Positions 48,141-57,549 of a stretch of 64,000 nucleotides of DNA are shown here, piece by piece (within the stretch, counting starts at the first letter, position 1; every line of letters begins with the position of its first letter). Source of the DNA: JBNJGB01 sp051747385 (lineage in GTDB: Bacteria > Myxococcota_A > UBA9042 > PHBI01 > JACKFB01); the NCBI GenBank assembly GCA_051747385.1, contig JBNJGB010000006.1, positions 124,001 to 188,000 of the forward strand, read 5' to 3'. A model generated the notes under the pieces. The model was not told the DNA's origin. It did not search any database and saw only the letters and a list, made by a program, of their open reading frames with translations. The position numbers and the translations under genes were made by a program.

Positions 48141-51100
48141 ATGGGGATGAGGTGGTGGGGTGCGTGGGGGAGGACTGGGCTCGCGCTCGCGGTCGCGCTG
48201 CTCGCGGGCTGTGACAGCGGTGGCGGCGAGGGCGAAGCGGCCGACGCGGACACGGCGCAGCACGGCGACGCTCCGGGAGCCGACGGAACGAGCGGGTCCG
48301 ACGCGCCGGAGCCGGACACCTCGCTCGAGGACGTCACGGACGGAACCTGCGCCGCGGCGAGCGCCGAGTGCGAGGGCGAGGTCTCCACGGTCTGCGTTCC
48401 CGGGGAGCCTCCCGAGGTAGCCGACTGCGCCGCGCTCGGCCTCGTCTGCCGGGCCGGCACCTGCCAGACGCCCCTCGAGGCCGTGGAATGCGTGCAGTTC
48501 CGCCGGCTTCGCCCCGTGCAGACCAACACGCCGCTGCCGGGCTCGGTGGTCATGGCCTTCGCAGTGGACTCCTGCGCCGAGGAGGGCGAGCTCCCCGTGC
48601 CCATCGTCGGGCTGCGGCTCGACGACGAGCGGGCGGACTTCGAGATCCTCGAGGACGGCGAGCCCGTCTCGGTCTTCGAGAGCGCCGCGCGGGTGTTCAA
48701 CGACCGGCGCGCGGAGGTCTACCTCACCATCGTCATGGACAACTCGCCGTCGGTCGCCGACTCCGGGGCGCTGGAGGAGGCCGTCGGAGCCGCGAAGGGC
48801 CTCGTCGACGAGGTGATGGGCGGGGATGCCGGCGACATCCGCGTACGCGTCGCGTTCTTCAGCAAGAGCTTCGTGGTGGAGCAGGACTTCACGGCAGACC
48901 CGTCCCTGGCGAAGGCCGCCCTCGACAGGCTCCTGACGGACGACACGGGCTCCAACACGACGAACCTCTACGGTGCCCTCATCGACGCCGTGGGCCAGAG
49001 CGAGGCGACCCAGGTCCAGCGAGTGGACGACATGAAGGACGGCGTCTTCACGCTCGGGCAGATCGTGCTGTTCACCGACGGCTCCGACCAGGCCGCGCTG
49101 AAGACCCTCGCGGAGGCCGAGTCGGCGGTCCAGGGCACCCGGGACGACGTCTTCCTCCTCGCGCTCGGCGGAGAGCTGAACACCGACGTCCTGTCCGGCC
49201 TCGGCAAGAGCGGCTGGGGGCTCGCCGCGACCGCCGGCGAGCTCGCGGACGAGTTCACCGCCCTGGCCCAGCGCATCAAGCTCCTCCAGAAGCGGGTCTA
49301 CGTCCTGGGCTACTGCTCGCCCAAACTCGCGGGGAGCCACAGCCTCACCGTGCGCGTGACGGGAAAGGACGGCCAGTCGGCGCCGGTGTCCTTCGACGCC
49401 TCGACCTTCGACCAGGCCGGCGAGACCTGCAGCGCCGAGGCCTTCGAGGTCGCCTGCGACGGCCGGGACTGCGGCGGCCTGCTCTGTGGAGGCTGCGCGG
49501 GAGAGGGCCTGTGCACCGAGGAGCTCCAGTGCGTCTGTCCCGACGACCACCTGGCCCTCCCCGACTGCACCGAGTGCGCCGAGAAGTTCACCGGCGAGGA
49601 CTGCACCGAGTGCGCCGATCCCCGCTTCACCGGCCCCGAGTGTGACCAGTGCGCGCCGCCGTTCTTCGGCGAGGGGTGCCAGGAGTGCGAGCCGCAGTGT
49701 GACGGCCTGGCATGCGGAGACGACGGCTGCGGCGGGACCTGTGGCTCGTGCGGCGCGGGGGAGGCCTGCTTCGACGGCGCCTGCGAGTGCGCCCCCCAGT
49801 GCGACGGGAAGGACTGCGGGGCGGACGGCTGCGGCGGCACCTGCGGCACCTGCCCGGACGAGGCCCCCTTCTGCCTGGACGACCAGTGCGAGGCCTCCTG
49901 CGACACGGACTGCGACGGCAAGGACTGCGGCCCCGACGGCTGCGGCGGCACCTGCGGCACCTGCCCGGGCGCCGCTCCTTGGTGCGTGGCTGGCAACTGC
50001 GCCCTGACCGAGTGCCCGGACGGCTGCGAGGGCCAGCAGTGCGCCTGCGACGACGACTTCACCTGCGTGGACGGCGCGTGCAGCCCCTGCGGCCCGGGGT
50101 GCGAGGGCGAGCAGTGCGGGTGCGGCGACGACGAGGTCTGCCACGATGGCCTGTGCTGCGCTCCCATCTGCGATCCGCACAGCAAGCAGTGCGGCCCGGA
50201 CCTCTGCGGGGGAACCTGCGGGTCGTGCGAGGACGATCGGCCCTGCGAGCTGGACGGCTCCTGCTGCGTCCCGAGCTGCGGGGACAAGGAGTGCGGCGAC
50301 GACGGCTGCGGCGGGAGCTGCGGCTCGTGCCCGGGGGTCGTACCGTTCTGCGACTCCGGCAAGTGCGCGGCGGAATGCGGCGAGGGGCTCACGGAGTGCG
50401 ACGGGGCGTGCGTGGACCTGGCCTCCGAACCGAAGCACTGCGGGGCCTGCGGCCACACCTGCGGCATCACGTGCGACGAGGGGAGGTGCCTGGAGCTGAC
50501 CCACGTGAAGCCTGTCGTGGGAGGAAGCGCCTCCATGGGCTTCACCTCGCCGACCGACGACGGGGGCCTGGTGGTGGCGGGCCGCTACACTGGAGCCTTC
50601 ATGCTCCGTGAGACGCCGCTCGCGAGCGAAGGCGACGGTCTCTTCGTGGCTCGTCTCGACGGGGCCGGGGAGACCGTGTGGAGCAAGACCTTCGCAGGCG
50701 AGTCCGTCGGCCAGCTGGGGGTTCGCGCGGGTGGGGTCGACGCCGACGGCAACATCTTCCTGGCCGGAGACCTCGAAGGCTCCTTGGATCTCGGCGGAAC
50801 CACGATCCAGAGCACAGCGGAAGGCGACCGCGACATCTTCGTCGTCAAGCTCGACTCCACCGGAGACCACCTCTGGAGCCACATGTACGGCACGGCGGCC
50901 GACCAGGTGGTGCAGGCCGGGGCCGTGGCCAGCGACGGGAGCTTCGTCTTCGCGGGCCGCTTCGAGAACACGCTGAACCTGGGCGGGGATGTCCTGAACG
51001 CCTGGTCGTCCGACCACTACTACGAGCTGTTCGTGGCGCGTCTGGACGCCGCGGGCGGTCACGTGTGGAGCAAGGCCGGCTCGTCCAAGGTGCCGGGCCA

Positions 51101-51776
51101 CGGGTACATCAAGACGACCGTCACGAGTCTGGCGGTCGACGGCGCGGGCAAGGTCGCCGTGAGCGCGGACGTGGAGTCCTGCAACAGCGATTGCCGCTTT
51201 GAGTTCGACGGGATCGGCATCGCCACCCACGACCAGGAGTCGTTCGTCCTCGCGCTCGACGACGCCGGGGACTACCTGTGGCGCAGGACGGTGAAGTACA
51301 GGAACTACGACGGCCTTGGCTTCGACGGCTCCGACGCGCTCGTCGCCATGATGACGTACTACCAGTCGGAGCAGCGGGTCCAGAGGTTCGAGGAGCCCAA
51401 CGTCCCCTCGTGGACCACGGAGCTGATGGTGCCCAGCCTGACCGGCCCCGCCGTGCTCCCCGGCGGCTCGAGCTGGGTGGCCGGCGGCTTCGACAAGTGG
51501 TCGACGCTCGATGGAGAGCCGCTCCCTCTGCTCGTGCCCGAAGAGGAGGACGCCGTCCTCGTGAAGCTCGACTCCGAAGGCGGGATCGCTGTCGCGACGG
51601 CGCTGGTCGGCGGTGGGGTCAAGGACATGCTCGACCACGTGGTCGTCCACGCGGACGGCAGTCCGACTTTGATCCTGCGGTCCAAGGGAACCCTGGTCAC
51701 GCCCGCCGGCGTCTTCGAGCTCGGCCCCGAGTGGAGGAGCCACCTGCTCCGCTTCGCCTACGAAGACGCCCCGTAG
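48141..51776 (+). CDS. Giant lipoprotein: vWA domain, Cys-rich repeats and SBBP-like propeller
   Basis: A 1211-residue surface lipoprotein. The signal peptide ends in LLAGC (Cys24), followed by an Asp/Gly-rich linker. A von Willebrand A domain (about 190-395) contains the metal site MDNSPSV (DxSxS) and LFTDGSD. Next come EGF-like CTECAEKFTGEDC units and a block (about 510-790) of Cys-rich repeats of the type CGDDGCGGTCGSC, typical of Myxococcota and relatives. The C-terminal ~400 residues form a beta-propeller-like repeat domain (LFVARLDGAGETVWSKTF, IFVVKLDSTGDHLWSHMY) of the SBBP/delta-repeat kind. Adhesion or surface-signalling is the likely role (inference). The Cys-rich repeats are near-identical, so the repeat count may vary between strains. 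Confidence 0.88.
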   Translation: MGMRWWGAWGRTGLALAVALLAGCDSGGGEGEAADADTAQHGDAPGADGTSGSDAPEPDTSLEDVTDGTCAAASAECEGEVSTVCVPGEPPEVADCAALGLVCRAGTCQTPLEAVECVQFRRLRPVQTNTPLPGSVVMAFAVDSCAEEGELPVPIVGLRLDDERADFEILEDGEPVSVFESAARVFNDRRAEVYLTIVMDNSPSVADSGALEEAVGAAKGLVDEVMGGDAGDIRVRVAFFSKSFVVEQDFTADPSLAKAALDRLLTDDTGSNTTNLYGALIDAVGQSEATQVQRVDDMKDGVFTLGQIVLFTDGSDQAALKTLAEAESAVQGTRDDVFLLALGGELNTDVLSGLGKSGWGLAATAGELADEFTALAQRIKLLQKRVYVLGYCSPKLAGSHSLTVRVTGKDGQSAPVSFDASTFDQAGETCSAEAFEVACDGRDCGGLLCGGCAGEGLCTEELQCVCPDDHLALPDCTECAEKFTGEDCTECADPRFTGPECDQCAPPFFGEGCQECEPQCDGLACGDDGCGGTCGSCGAGEACFDGACECAPQCDGKDCGADGCGGTCGTCPDEAPFCLDDQCEASCDTDCDGKDCGPDGCGGTCGTCPGAAPWCVAGNCALTECPDGCEGQQCACDDDFTCVDGACSPCGPGCEGEQCGCGDDEVCHDGLCCAPICDPHSKQCGPDLCGGTCGSCEDDRPCELDGSCCVPSCGDKECGDDGCGGSCGSCPGVVPFCDSGKCAAECGEGLTECDGACVDLASEPKHCGACGHTCGITCDEGRCLELTHVKPVVGGSASMGFTSPTDDGGLVVAGRYTGAFMLRETPLASEGDGLFVARLDGAGETVWSKTFAGESVGQLGVRAGGVDADGNIFLAGDLEGSLDLGGTTIQSTAEGDRDIFVVKLDSTGDHLWSHMYGTAADQVVQAGAVASDGSFVFAGRFENTLNLGGDVLNAWSSDHYYELFVARLDAAGGHVWSKAGSSKVPGHGYIKTTVTSLAVDGAGKVAVSADVESCNSDCRFEFDGIGIATHDQESFVLALDDAGDYLWRRTVKYRNYDGLGFDGSDALVAMMTYYQSEQRVQRFEEPNVPSWTTELMVPSLTGPAVLPGGSSWVAGGFDKWSTLDGEPLPLLVPEEEDAVLVKLDSEGGIAVATALVGGGVKDMLDHVVVHADGSPTLILRSKGTLVTPAGVFELGPEWRSHLLRFAYEDAP

Positions 51777-51857
51777 CCCACGTCGCCGAACAGGCTCCCG
51801 AGCGACCCGGGACGGAGGGGGTGGCAACAGACGGACCGGCTGGTAAGGTCTCGCGCC

Positions 51858-54338
51858 ATGCGAAACATCCCCATCGCCCTCCTCGCATCCCTGTTCGCCC
51901 TCCCCGCCGCCGCCGCCGAGCCGAGCACCCCGCACGCCGGGGAGCTCCAGGCCCGGATCGAACGGCTGTCGAAGGTGGGGCGCGTCCTGTACGTCGCCGC
52001 GCACCCGGACGACGAGAACACCCGCCTGCTGGCGCACCTCGTCGGCGAGCGGGACCTGCGCGCGGCGTACGTGTCCCTCACCCGCGGCGGCGGCGGCCAG
52101 AACCGCATCGGCCCCGAGCAGTCGGAGCTCCTGGGGGTGATCCGGACGCTCGAGCTCCTCGAGGCCCGGAAGATCGACGGCGCCGAGCAGCGCTTCACCC
52201 GCGCCCGGGACTTCGGCTACTCGAAGACGTCCGCGGAGTCCCTGGAGGTCTGGGGCCACGAGCGGGTCCTGGGCGACCTCGTCCGGGTGATCCGGCGCTT
52301 CCGGCCCGACGTGATCGTCAACCGCTTCGCGACCGAGGGGAAGACCCACGGCCACCACCTGGCCTCGGCCATCCTGGCCAGGGAGGCCTTCGAGGCGGCG
52401 GCCGACCCCGAGCGCTTCCCGGAGCAGATCACCGACGAGGGCCTGGAGCCCTGGCAGGCCGACCGCATGCTGCGGAACGTCTCCACGTGGCGCCTGCCGG
52501 ACGACGCGGACATGAGCCCCTACCTGGAGGTCGACGTGGGCGGCTACAGCCCGCTCCTCGGCGCCTCGTGGGGCGAGATCGCGGCGGCCAGCCGCTCCAT
52601 GCACAAGAGCCAGGGCTTCGGCTTCCCCTCCGAGCGCGGGCCCATCCAGGAGTGGTTCGAGCCCCTGGCGGGCACGAAGCCGACCGGCGACCCCTTCTCG
52701 GAGGGCCTGGACCTCGGCTGGTCGCGCTGGGATGGGACCCGGAAGCTCCGGAAGCTGCTCGCGAAGGCCGCGGAGGAGTTCGAGCCCGAGGCGCCCCACG
52801 GCGTCCTGCCGACCCTGGCGAAGGCCCGGGAGGCGATGGCCGCGCTCCCGCCGAGCCCGCGTCGGGACGCGAAGCTCCGCGACCTGGAGCGGATCATGGT
52901 GGACGCGGCCGGGCTCTGGCTGTCCGCTCGCGCGGAGACGCCCGCCGCCACGCGCGGCCAGGACCTCGACGTGGAGGTGGCGGCCCTGAACCGCTCGCCG
53001 GCCGACGTGACGCTGGTGGCGCTGCGCCTCCCCGACGGACGGCGCGTGGAGGTCGGCGACGACCTGGCCGAGCACGCCCCGCTGGAGCGGGAGGTGGGCT
53101 TCCGGGTCCCGGAGGACGCCCCGCCGGCCATCCCGCACTGGCTGGAAGAGCCGCCGTCGCCGAGCTTCTACGGGACGGAGGACCCGGCGCGGATCGGGAT
53201 GCCCGACTGGCCTGCGTCGCTCCGGGTGGGCTTCGAGGTCGAGGTGGGCGGCCGCGTCCTGACGGTGGAGCGCGACGTGGTCCAGGCCTGGACGGATCGG
53301 GTCCGCGGAGAGCTCACGAGGCGGGTCGAGGTGCTCCCGCCCGTCACCGCGACGGTCGCGGAGGACGTGGTCGTCTTCCCCAACGGCCGGGCGGCGACGC
53401 TCCACGTGACGCTCCGGGCGAGCGCCGGGGCCGAAAAGGGGCGCCTGCACGTGGAGGTCCCCGACGGCTGGAGCGCCGCGCCGTCGAGCCACGCGTTCGC
53501 GTTCGAGGCGCGCGGCGACGAGCAGGAGGTCGTGGTCGAGGTCACGCCGCCGGAGGGCGACGCCCCGGCCGGCCAGGTGAGGCTCGTGGTGGAGACGGAC
53601 GCCGGGCGGTCGTCCCGGCAGCTCGCCTCCCTGGAGTATCCGCACATCCCGATGCGGTCGGTGCTCCAGCCGGCCACGGTGAAGGCGGTCCCCCTGGACA
53701 TCGCCGGGACCGACAAGGCCGTCGGGTACGTCCCGGGCTCCGGGGACGTGGTGGCCGAGAGCCTGCGCCAGGTGGGCTTCGACGTGACGGAGCTGGATCC
53801 CGACACCCTGGCGGACGCCGACCTGTCGCGCTTCGACGCGGTCGTCACGGGCGTGCGGGCCTTCAACGTCCACCCGCGGCTCCGCTTCGCCCACGACACC
53901 CTCATGGAGTTCGTAGAGCAGGGCGGCCTGCTCCTGGTGCAGTACAACAAGAACAACCGCTGGAACCCGATGGAGGGCCCGCTCGGCCCGGCGCCGCTGG
54001 AGATCGGCCGCGGCCGGGTGACCGACGAGACGGCGGCCATGCGCGCCCTGGACCCGGACGACCCGCTGCTGAACACCCCGAACGAGCTGACCGCGGAGGA
54101 CTACGAGGGCTGGGTGCAGGAGCGCGGCCTGTACTTCGCGGAGGAGTGGGACGAGGTCTATCGCCCGGTCTTCGAGATCGGCGACCCGGACGAGGAGCCT
54201 CTCCGCGGCAGCCTGCTGGTGACGGAGTACGGCGAGGGCACGTTCATCTACACGGGTCTGTCGTTCTTCCGTCAGCTCCCCGCGGGCGTCCCCGGGGCGT
54301 ATCGCCTCCTGGCCAACCTGGTGGCCCATGCGGATTGA
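51858..54338 (+). CDS. Exported PIG-L (LmbE-like) deacetylase-type protein with large C-terminal region
   Basis: An 826-residue secreted protein with a signal peptide (about 1-20). The N-terminal PIG-L domain has VLYVAAHPDDENTRLLA, RGGGGQNRIGPEQ and GKTHGHHLAS, the zinc-binding layout. Residues about 330-600 hold beta-sandwich domains. The last ~200 residues (VGYVPGSGDVVAESLRQVG, VVTGVRAFNVHPRL, EQGGLLLVQYNKN) look like a GATase1/ThuA-like fold. This architecture is known from PIG-L proteins in Bacteroidetes and Deltaproteobacteria; it may act on a sugar or glycolipid amide. It is coupled to a 51-codon gene and then to a solute symporter, suggesting that the product or substrate is imported (inference). 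Confidence 0.85.
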   Translation: MRNIPIALLASLFALPAAAAEPSTPHAGELQARIERLSKVGRVLYVAAHPDDENTRLLAHLVGERDLRAAYVSLTRGGGGQNRIGPEQSELLGVIRTLELLEARKIDGAEQRFTRARDFGYSKTSAESLEVWGHERVLGDLVRVIRRFRPDVIVNRFATEGKTHGHHLASAILAREAFEAAADPERFPEQITDEGLEPWQADRMLRNVSTWRLPDDADMSPYLEVDVGGYSPLLGASWGEIAAASRSMHKSQGFGFPSERGPIQEWFEPLAGTKPTGDPFSEGLDLGWSRWDGTRKLRKLLAKAAEEFEPEAPHGVLPTLAKAREAMAALPPSPRRDAKLRDLERIMVDAAGLWLSARAETPAATRGQDLDVEVAALNRSPADVTLVALRLPDGRRVEVGDDLAEHAPLEREVGFRVPEDAPPAIPHWLEEPPSPSFYGTEDPARIGMPDWPASLRVGFEVEVGGRVLTVERDVVQAWTDRVRGELTRRVEVLPPVTATVAEDVVVFPNGRAATLHVTLRASAGAEKGRLHVEVPDGWSAAPSSHAFAFEARGDEQEVVVEVTPPEGDAPAGQVRLVVETDAGRSSRQLASLEYPHIPMRSVLQPATVKAVPLDIAGTDKAVGYVPGSGDVVAESLRQVGFDVTELDPDTLADADLSRFDAVVTGVRAFNVHPRLRFAHDTLMEFVEQGGLLLVQYNKNNRWNPMEGPLGPAPLEIGRGRVTDETAAMRALDPDDPLLNTPNELTAEDYEGWVQERGLYFAEEWDEVYRPVFEIGDPDEEPLRGSLLVTEYGEGTFIYTGLSFFRQLPAGVPGAYRLLANLVAHAD

Positions 54339-54483
54339 GGTCCCCGGCGAGGAGGAGCCCAGGGCCGATCTGGATGAGACGCCTCCCCTGATGGGCTCGT
54401 GGCCGAAGCTCTACGCCCTCGTGGTGGGGAGCCAGGCCGTGCTGGTGCTCGTGTTCTACCTGCTGACCCGCCTGTACTCATGA
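54328..54483 (+). CDS. 51-residue single-helix protein between PIG-L and symporter genes
   Basis: ATG at 54328 overlaps the end of the PIG-L gene by 11 bases, and the TGA at 54481 overlaps the symporter start (ATGA). The product has an acidic N-terminal half (IEVPGEEEPRADLDETPP) and one C-terminal helix (LYALVVGSQAVLVLVFYLLT). Small one-helix proteins with this topology precede several solute symporter genes and may be subunits or assembly factors. Tight overlap on both sides supports translation. Confidence 0.75.
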   Translation: MRIEVPGEEEPRADLDETPPLMGSWPKLYALVVGSQAVLVLVFYLLTRLYS

Positions 54484-56177
54484 CCGGACTCGACTGGATC
54501 GTCCTGGTCGCGACCATCGCGACCATCGTCGGCGTGGGGATCTGGCGCTACCGCGGCGCCACCACGATGGCCGGCTACCTGCGGGGCGGAAACGAGCTCC
54601 GCTGGCCCACCATCGGCCTGTCCATCATGGCCACCCAGGCGAGCGCCATCACCTTCCTCTCGATGCCCGGCCAGGCGTACGAGGACGGGATGCGCTTCGT
54701 GCAGTTCTACTTCGGGCTGCCGCTGGCCATGATCGTCATCAGCGCCGTCATCGTCCCCATCTACTACCGGCTGCGCGTCTACACGGCCTACGAGTACCTG
54801 GAGACCCGCTTCGACCTGAAGACGCGGATGCTGGGCGCCTTCCTCTTCCTGCTCTCGCGCGGCCTGGCCACCGGCATCACCATCTACGCGCCGGCCATCA
54901 TCCTGTCGGCCATCCTGGGCTGGTCGCTCCACTGGACGAACCTGGGCATCGGCGTCGTGGTCATCGCCTACACGGTCCTGGGCGGCACCAAGGCGGTCAG
55001 CCAGACCCAGAAGCAGCAGATGGTGGTCATCCTGACCGGCATGTTCGTCGCCGCCGGCATCATCCTCTCCCGCCTGCCCGAGTCCGTGGGCGTCCACGAG
55101 GCCGCCAGCCTCACGGGCGCCCTGGGCCGCATGAACGTCGTCGACACGGCCTTCGACCCGTCGAACCGCTACAACGTCTGGTCCGGCATCGTGGGCGGCT
55201 TCTTCCTGGCCATGGCCTACTTCGGCACCGACCAGTCCCAGGTCCAGCGCTACCTCACCGGCCGCTCCGTCGCCGAGAGCCGCCTGGGCCTGATGTTCAA
55301 CGGGATGCTCAAGATCCCGATGCAGTTCGTCATCCTGTTCATCGGGCTGCTGGTCCTGACCTTCCACCTGTTCGTCCAGCCGCCGGTGTTCTTCAACGAG
55401 CCCGCCTGGGAGGACGCCAAGCAGAGCGCAGAGGGCCCTCGCCTGGAGGCCATCGACGCCCGCTGGGAGGAGGCCTTCGAGGCCCGCCGGGGCGAGGCCG
55501 AGGCCCTCGTCACCGCCATGGAGTCGGGCGATGAGGCCGCGGTCCAGGCCGCCGAGACGCGGCTGCGCGAGACCCAGGCGGCCATGCAGGGCATCCGCGC
55601 CGAGGCCAAGGAGGCCATCGTCGAGGCCCGCCCCCGCACGGAGACCGAGGACACCGACTACATCTTCATCGGCTTCGTCATCGACCACCTCCCGGCGGGG
55701 CTGGTGGGCCTCCTGGTGGCCGTCATCCTGAGCGCCGCCATGTCGTCGACGGCCAGCGAGCTGAACGCCCTGGGCTCCACCACCGTCGTGGACTTCTACC
55801 GGCGTGGCTTCCGCCAGGGCGCCACGGATGCGCACTACGTCCTGGCCTCCAAGCTGTTCACCATCCTCTGGGGCTGCGTCGCCGTGGCCTTCGCCACCTT
55901 CGCCAGCCTGCTCGACAACCTCATCGAGGCCGTGAACATCCTCGGCAGCATCTTCTACGGCACGGTCCTCGGAGTCTTCGTGGTCGCCTTCTTCATCAAG
56001 CGCGTCCAGGGCAGCGCCGTCTTCCTCGCCGCCCTCGTCGGCCAGGCCACCGTCGTCACCCTCTTCTTCGCCTCCGACCTGGGCTACCTCTGGTTCAACC
56101 TGGTCGGCTGCGCCGTCGTCGTCTTCTTCGCCCTCCTCTTCCAGGCGGTGCTGCCTTCCCGCCAGTCGGAGGCTTGA
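54480..56177 (+). CDS. Sodium:solute symporter (SSS family)
   Basis: A 565-residue transporter with about 13 helices. LRWPTIGLSIMATQASAITFLSMPG and QRYLTGRSVAESRLGLMFNG are family landmarks. A long Glu/Ala-rich cytoplasmic insertion (about 310-400, WEDAKQSAEGPRLEAIDAR, ETRLRETQAAMQGIRAEAKE) is an unusual coiled coil between helices. The substrate may be a sugar, amino acid or compound handled by the PIG-L protein; it cannot be assigned. The 3' end (56024-56155) is repeated at 60067-60198. The copy there gives a different C-terminus (LLPSTDA instead of VLPSRQSEA), so the original end of this gene is in doubt. Confidence 0.92.
   Translation: MTGLDWIVLVATIATIVGVGIWRYRGATTMAGYLRGGNELRWPTIGLSIMATQASAITFLSMPGQAYEDGMRFVQFYFGLPLAMIVISAVIVPIYYRLRVYTAYEYLETRFDLKTRMLGAFLFLLSRGLATGITIYAPAIILSAILGWSLHWTNLGIGVVVIAYTVLGGTKAVSQTQKQQMVVILTGMFVAAGIILSRLPESVGVHEAASLTGALGRMNVVDTAFDPSNRYNVWSGIVGGFFLAMAYFGTDQSQVQRYLTGRSVAESRLGLMFNGMLKIPMQFVILFIGLLVLTFHLFVQPPVFFNEPAWEDAKQSAEGPRLEAIDARWEEAFEARRGEAEALVTAMESGDEAAVQAAETRLRETQAAMQGIRAEAKEAIVEARPRTETEDTDYIFIGFVIDHLPAGLVGLLVAVILSAAMSSTASELNALGSTTVVDFYRRGFRQGATDAHYVLASKLFTILWGCVAVAFATFASLLDNLIEAVNILGSIFYGTVLGVFVVAFFIKRVQGSAVFLAALVGQATVVTLFFASDLGYLWFNLVGCAVVVFFALLFQAVLPSRQSEA
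56024..56155 (+). repeat. Symporter-tail direct repeat, copy 1
   Basis: Identical to 60067-60190 over 124 bases, with one mismatch followed by seven more matching bases. It lies in the last helix region of the symporter and marks the left border of a 4.0-kb segment. Confidence 0.9.
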
Positions 56178-56241
56178 GGCACGGCTCTACTCGGCTGCAG
56201 ACCGGCACGCCCGATCCGGGCCCTTCGAGCCGCCCGAACGG

Positions 56242-56260
56242 GTGCCCACGAAATGGGCAC
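56242..56260. terminator. Hairpin after the symporter gene
   Basis: GTGCCCA-CGAAA-TGGGCAC is a perfect 7-bp stem 65 bp after the stop. No T-run follows, so termination would be non-canonical. A tandem CTTTGGGAAGA pair (56270-56280, 56282-56292) follows directly. Confidence 0.4.
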
Positions 56261-56412
56261 TCCAGGCGTCTTTGGGAAGAGCTTTGGGAAGACCTGTGGC
56301 GGTCGTCGAGCGTCGGCGGGCCTGTGGCGCACACCAGCATCCAGCCCAACGGGTACGGACGTGAGTGCTCTACGGCAGGCCTGACGACGAGGCGGGCTTC
56401 ACGGCAGTCACG

Positions 56413-57549
56413 TCAAGCCTCGTCATCCTCCGCTGGCAGGACTTCGAGGCCCGTGGCCTCGCGCAACCAGTATCGCCGCCGCTCTCGTTGGAGCGTACCC
56501 ACGAGACGCACCTGACGCGCCTCCCGGTGAGCGTCTACAGCTTTCTGGTAGTGGTCCGGAGACAACTCGACCCAGACCTTCGAGGTGCCCGGCCGATCTT
56601 CCAGCGTAGTGACCAGCACGACCGTACCAGGGCGGGCGGCGTCATCGGGCGGCTCCCGATCGAGACGCTGCACGTAGCCTTCCAGCTCGTAGTGGGGGCT
56701 CGGCGTCTGCTCACGCAACGCAGTCGCGGCCGACGAGAAGGCAGGAAACACCCCCTCCTCGAACCGCACGGGCCCCATGGCGTCGCCGGGCGGTCGCCGA
56801 GCCCGTGACCACCGCACACCGACCTCCAGAGAAGAGCGCTCGCCTTGCGGCTGAAGCTCGGCCAAGGCTCGCAAGAAATTGGCCGACAGACCGCACTGCG
56901 CCCGCTCCACGAGTGCTTCGAAATCCCCTCGATGCGCGAGCTCGTGCGCTTCGGCCAGGGCCCGTCCCAGCATCCGGGTCACCTGGCGGCCGAACGGGTC
57001 TTCCAGCGGCAGCTTCCCGACGCCGGGCTCCACAGGCACCAGGATGCGTGTGAGATAGCTTCCCCGGGCGGTCTGGCCCTCCCGGCAATGACCAAGGAGC
57101 TCCATCGGCTTGGCCTGCGACATCCTCGGAAAGTGCGGCCGTGGCTCCAGCACCGAGTGGGCCGCGGCCAGAAGCAGGTTCTTCTGAGCCTGGCGAATCC
57201 GAATGCCATCATCCACCGGTATCGTGCCGGAACCCACGAGGTCGGACTGGAGTCGAAACTGGACGATGTCCGCCGGTGGTATCGAGAGCTCGTCTACGAG
57301 ATGAGGCAGCGGGGTCTTCTCGACGGCCGCGAGTATCTCGACGGCCTCGCCGAGGCGCTTGGCATAGTCCGGGAGTCTCGTATTGGTCGGGAGCTCCAGC
57401 GGGATCTCACCGTGACCATTCAACTCTCGCGTGTACACGAGCACCCCGTGAGAGCGCTCCTCCGCGAGCTCCCAACCTCGGGAGCGCAGGAACTGCTGGA
57501 CATCCGAGGGGCGGATGGCAGCGAGACCCGGCAGGTCCACGACGTTCAC
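56413..57549 (-). CDS. Uncharacterised 378-aa protein, third gene of the helicase/DUF4365 module
   Basis: Unknown function. N-terminal IRPSDVQQFLRSRGWELAEE, then IPLELPTNTRLPDYAKRLGE and VEKTPLPHLVDELS. The middle has SYLTRILVPVE and the C-terminal third is beta-rich (SPHYELEGYVQRLDREPP, GTVVLVTTLEDRPG, VRLVGTLQRERR), possibly an OB-like fold. Similar proteins next to DUF4365 proteins are recalled in actinobacterial islands, but this was not checked. The GTG at 57549 overlaps the stop of the DUF4365-like gene (GTGA), so both are made together. Codon use seems less extreme in GC than in the flanks, fitting acquired DNA. Confidence 0.7.
   Translation of the reverse strand: MNVVDLPGLAAIRPSDVQQFLRSRGWELAEERSHGVLVYTRELNGHGEIPLELPTNTRLPDYAKRLGEAVEILAAVEKTPLPHLVDELSIPPADIVQFRLQSDLVGSGTIPVDDGIRIRQAQKNLLLAAAHSVLEPRPHFPRMSQAKPMELLGHCREGQTARGSYLTRILVPVEPGVGKLPLEDPFGRQVTRMLGRALAEAHELAHRGDFEALVERAQCGLSANFLRALAELQPQGERSSLEVGVRWSRARRPPGDAMGPVRFEEGVFPAFSSAATALREQTPSPHYELEGYVQRLDREPPDDAARPGTVVLVTTLEDRPGTSKVWVELSPDHYQKAVDAHREARQVRLVGTLQRERRRYWLREATGLEVLPAEDDEA

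Noticed and set aside
47961..54329. 2122-codon open frame on the minus strand
   Set aside because: Antisense to the vWA lipoprotein and PIG-L genes. Repetitive Ala/Arg/Val composition, no motifs; a by-product of low stop-codon density.
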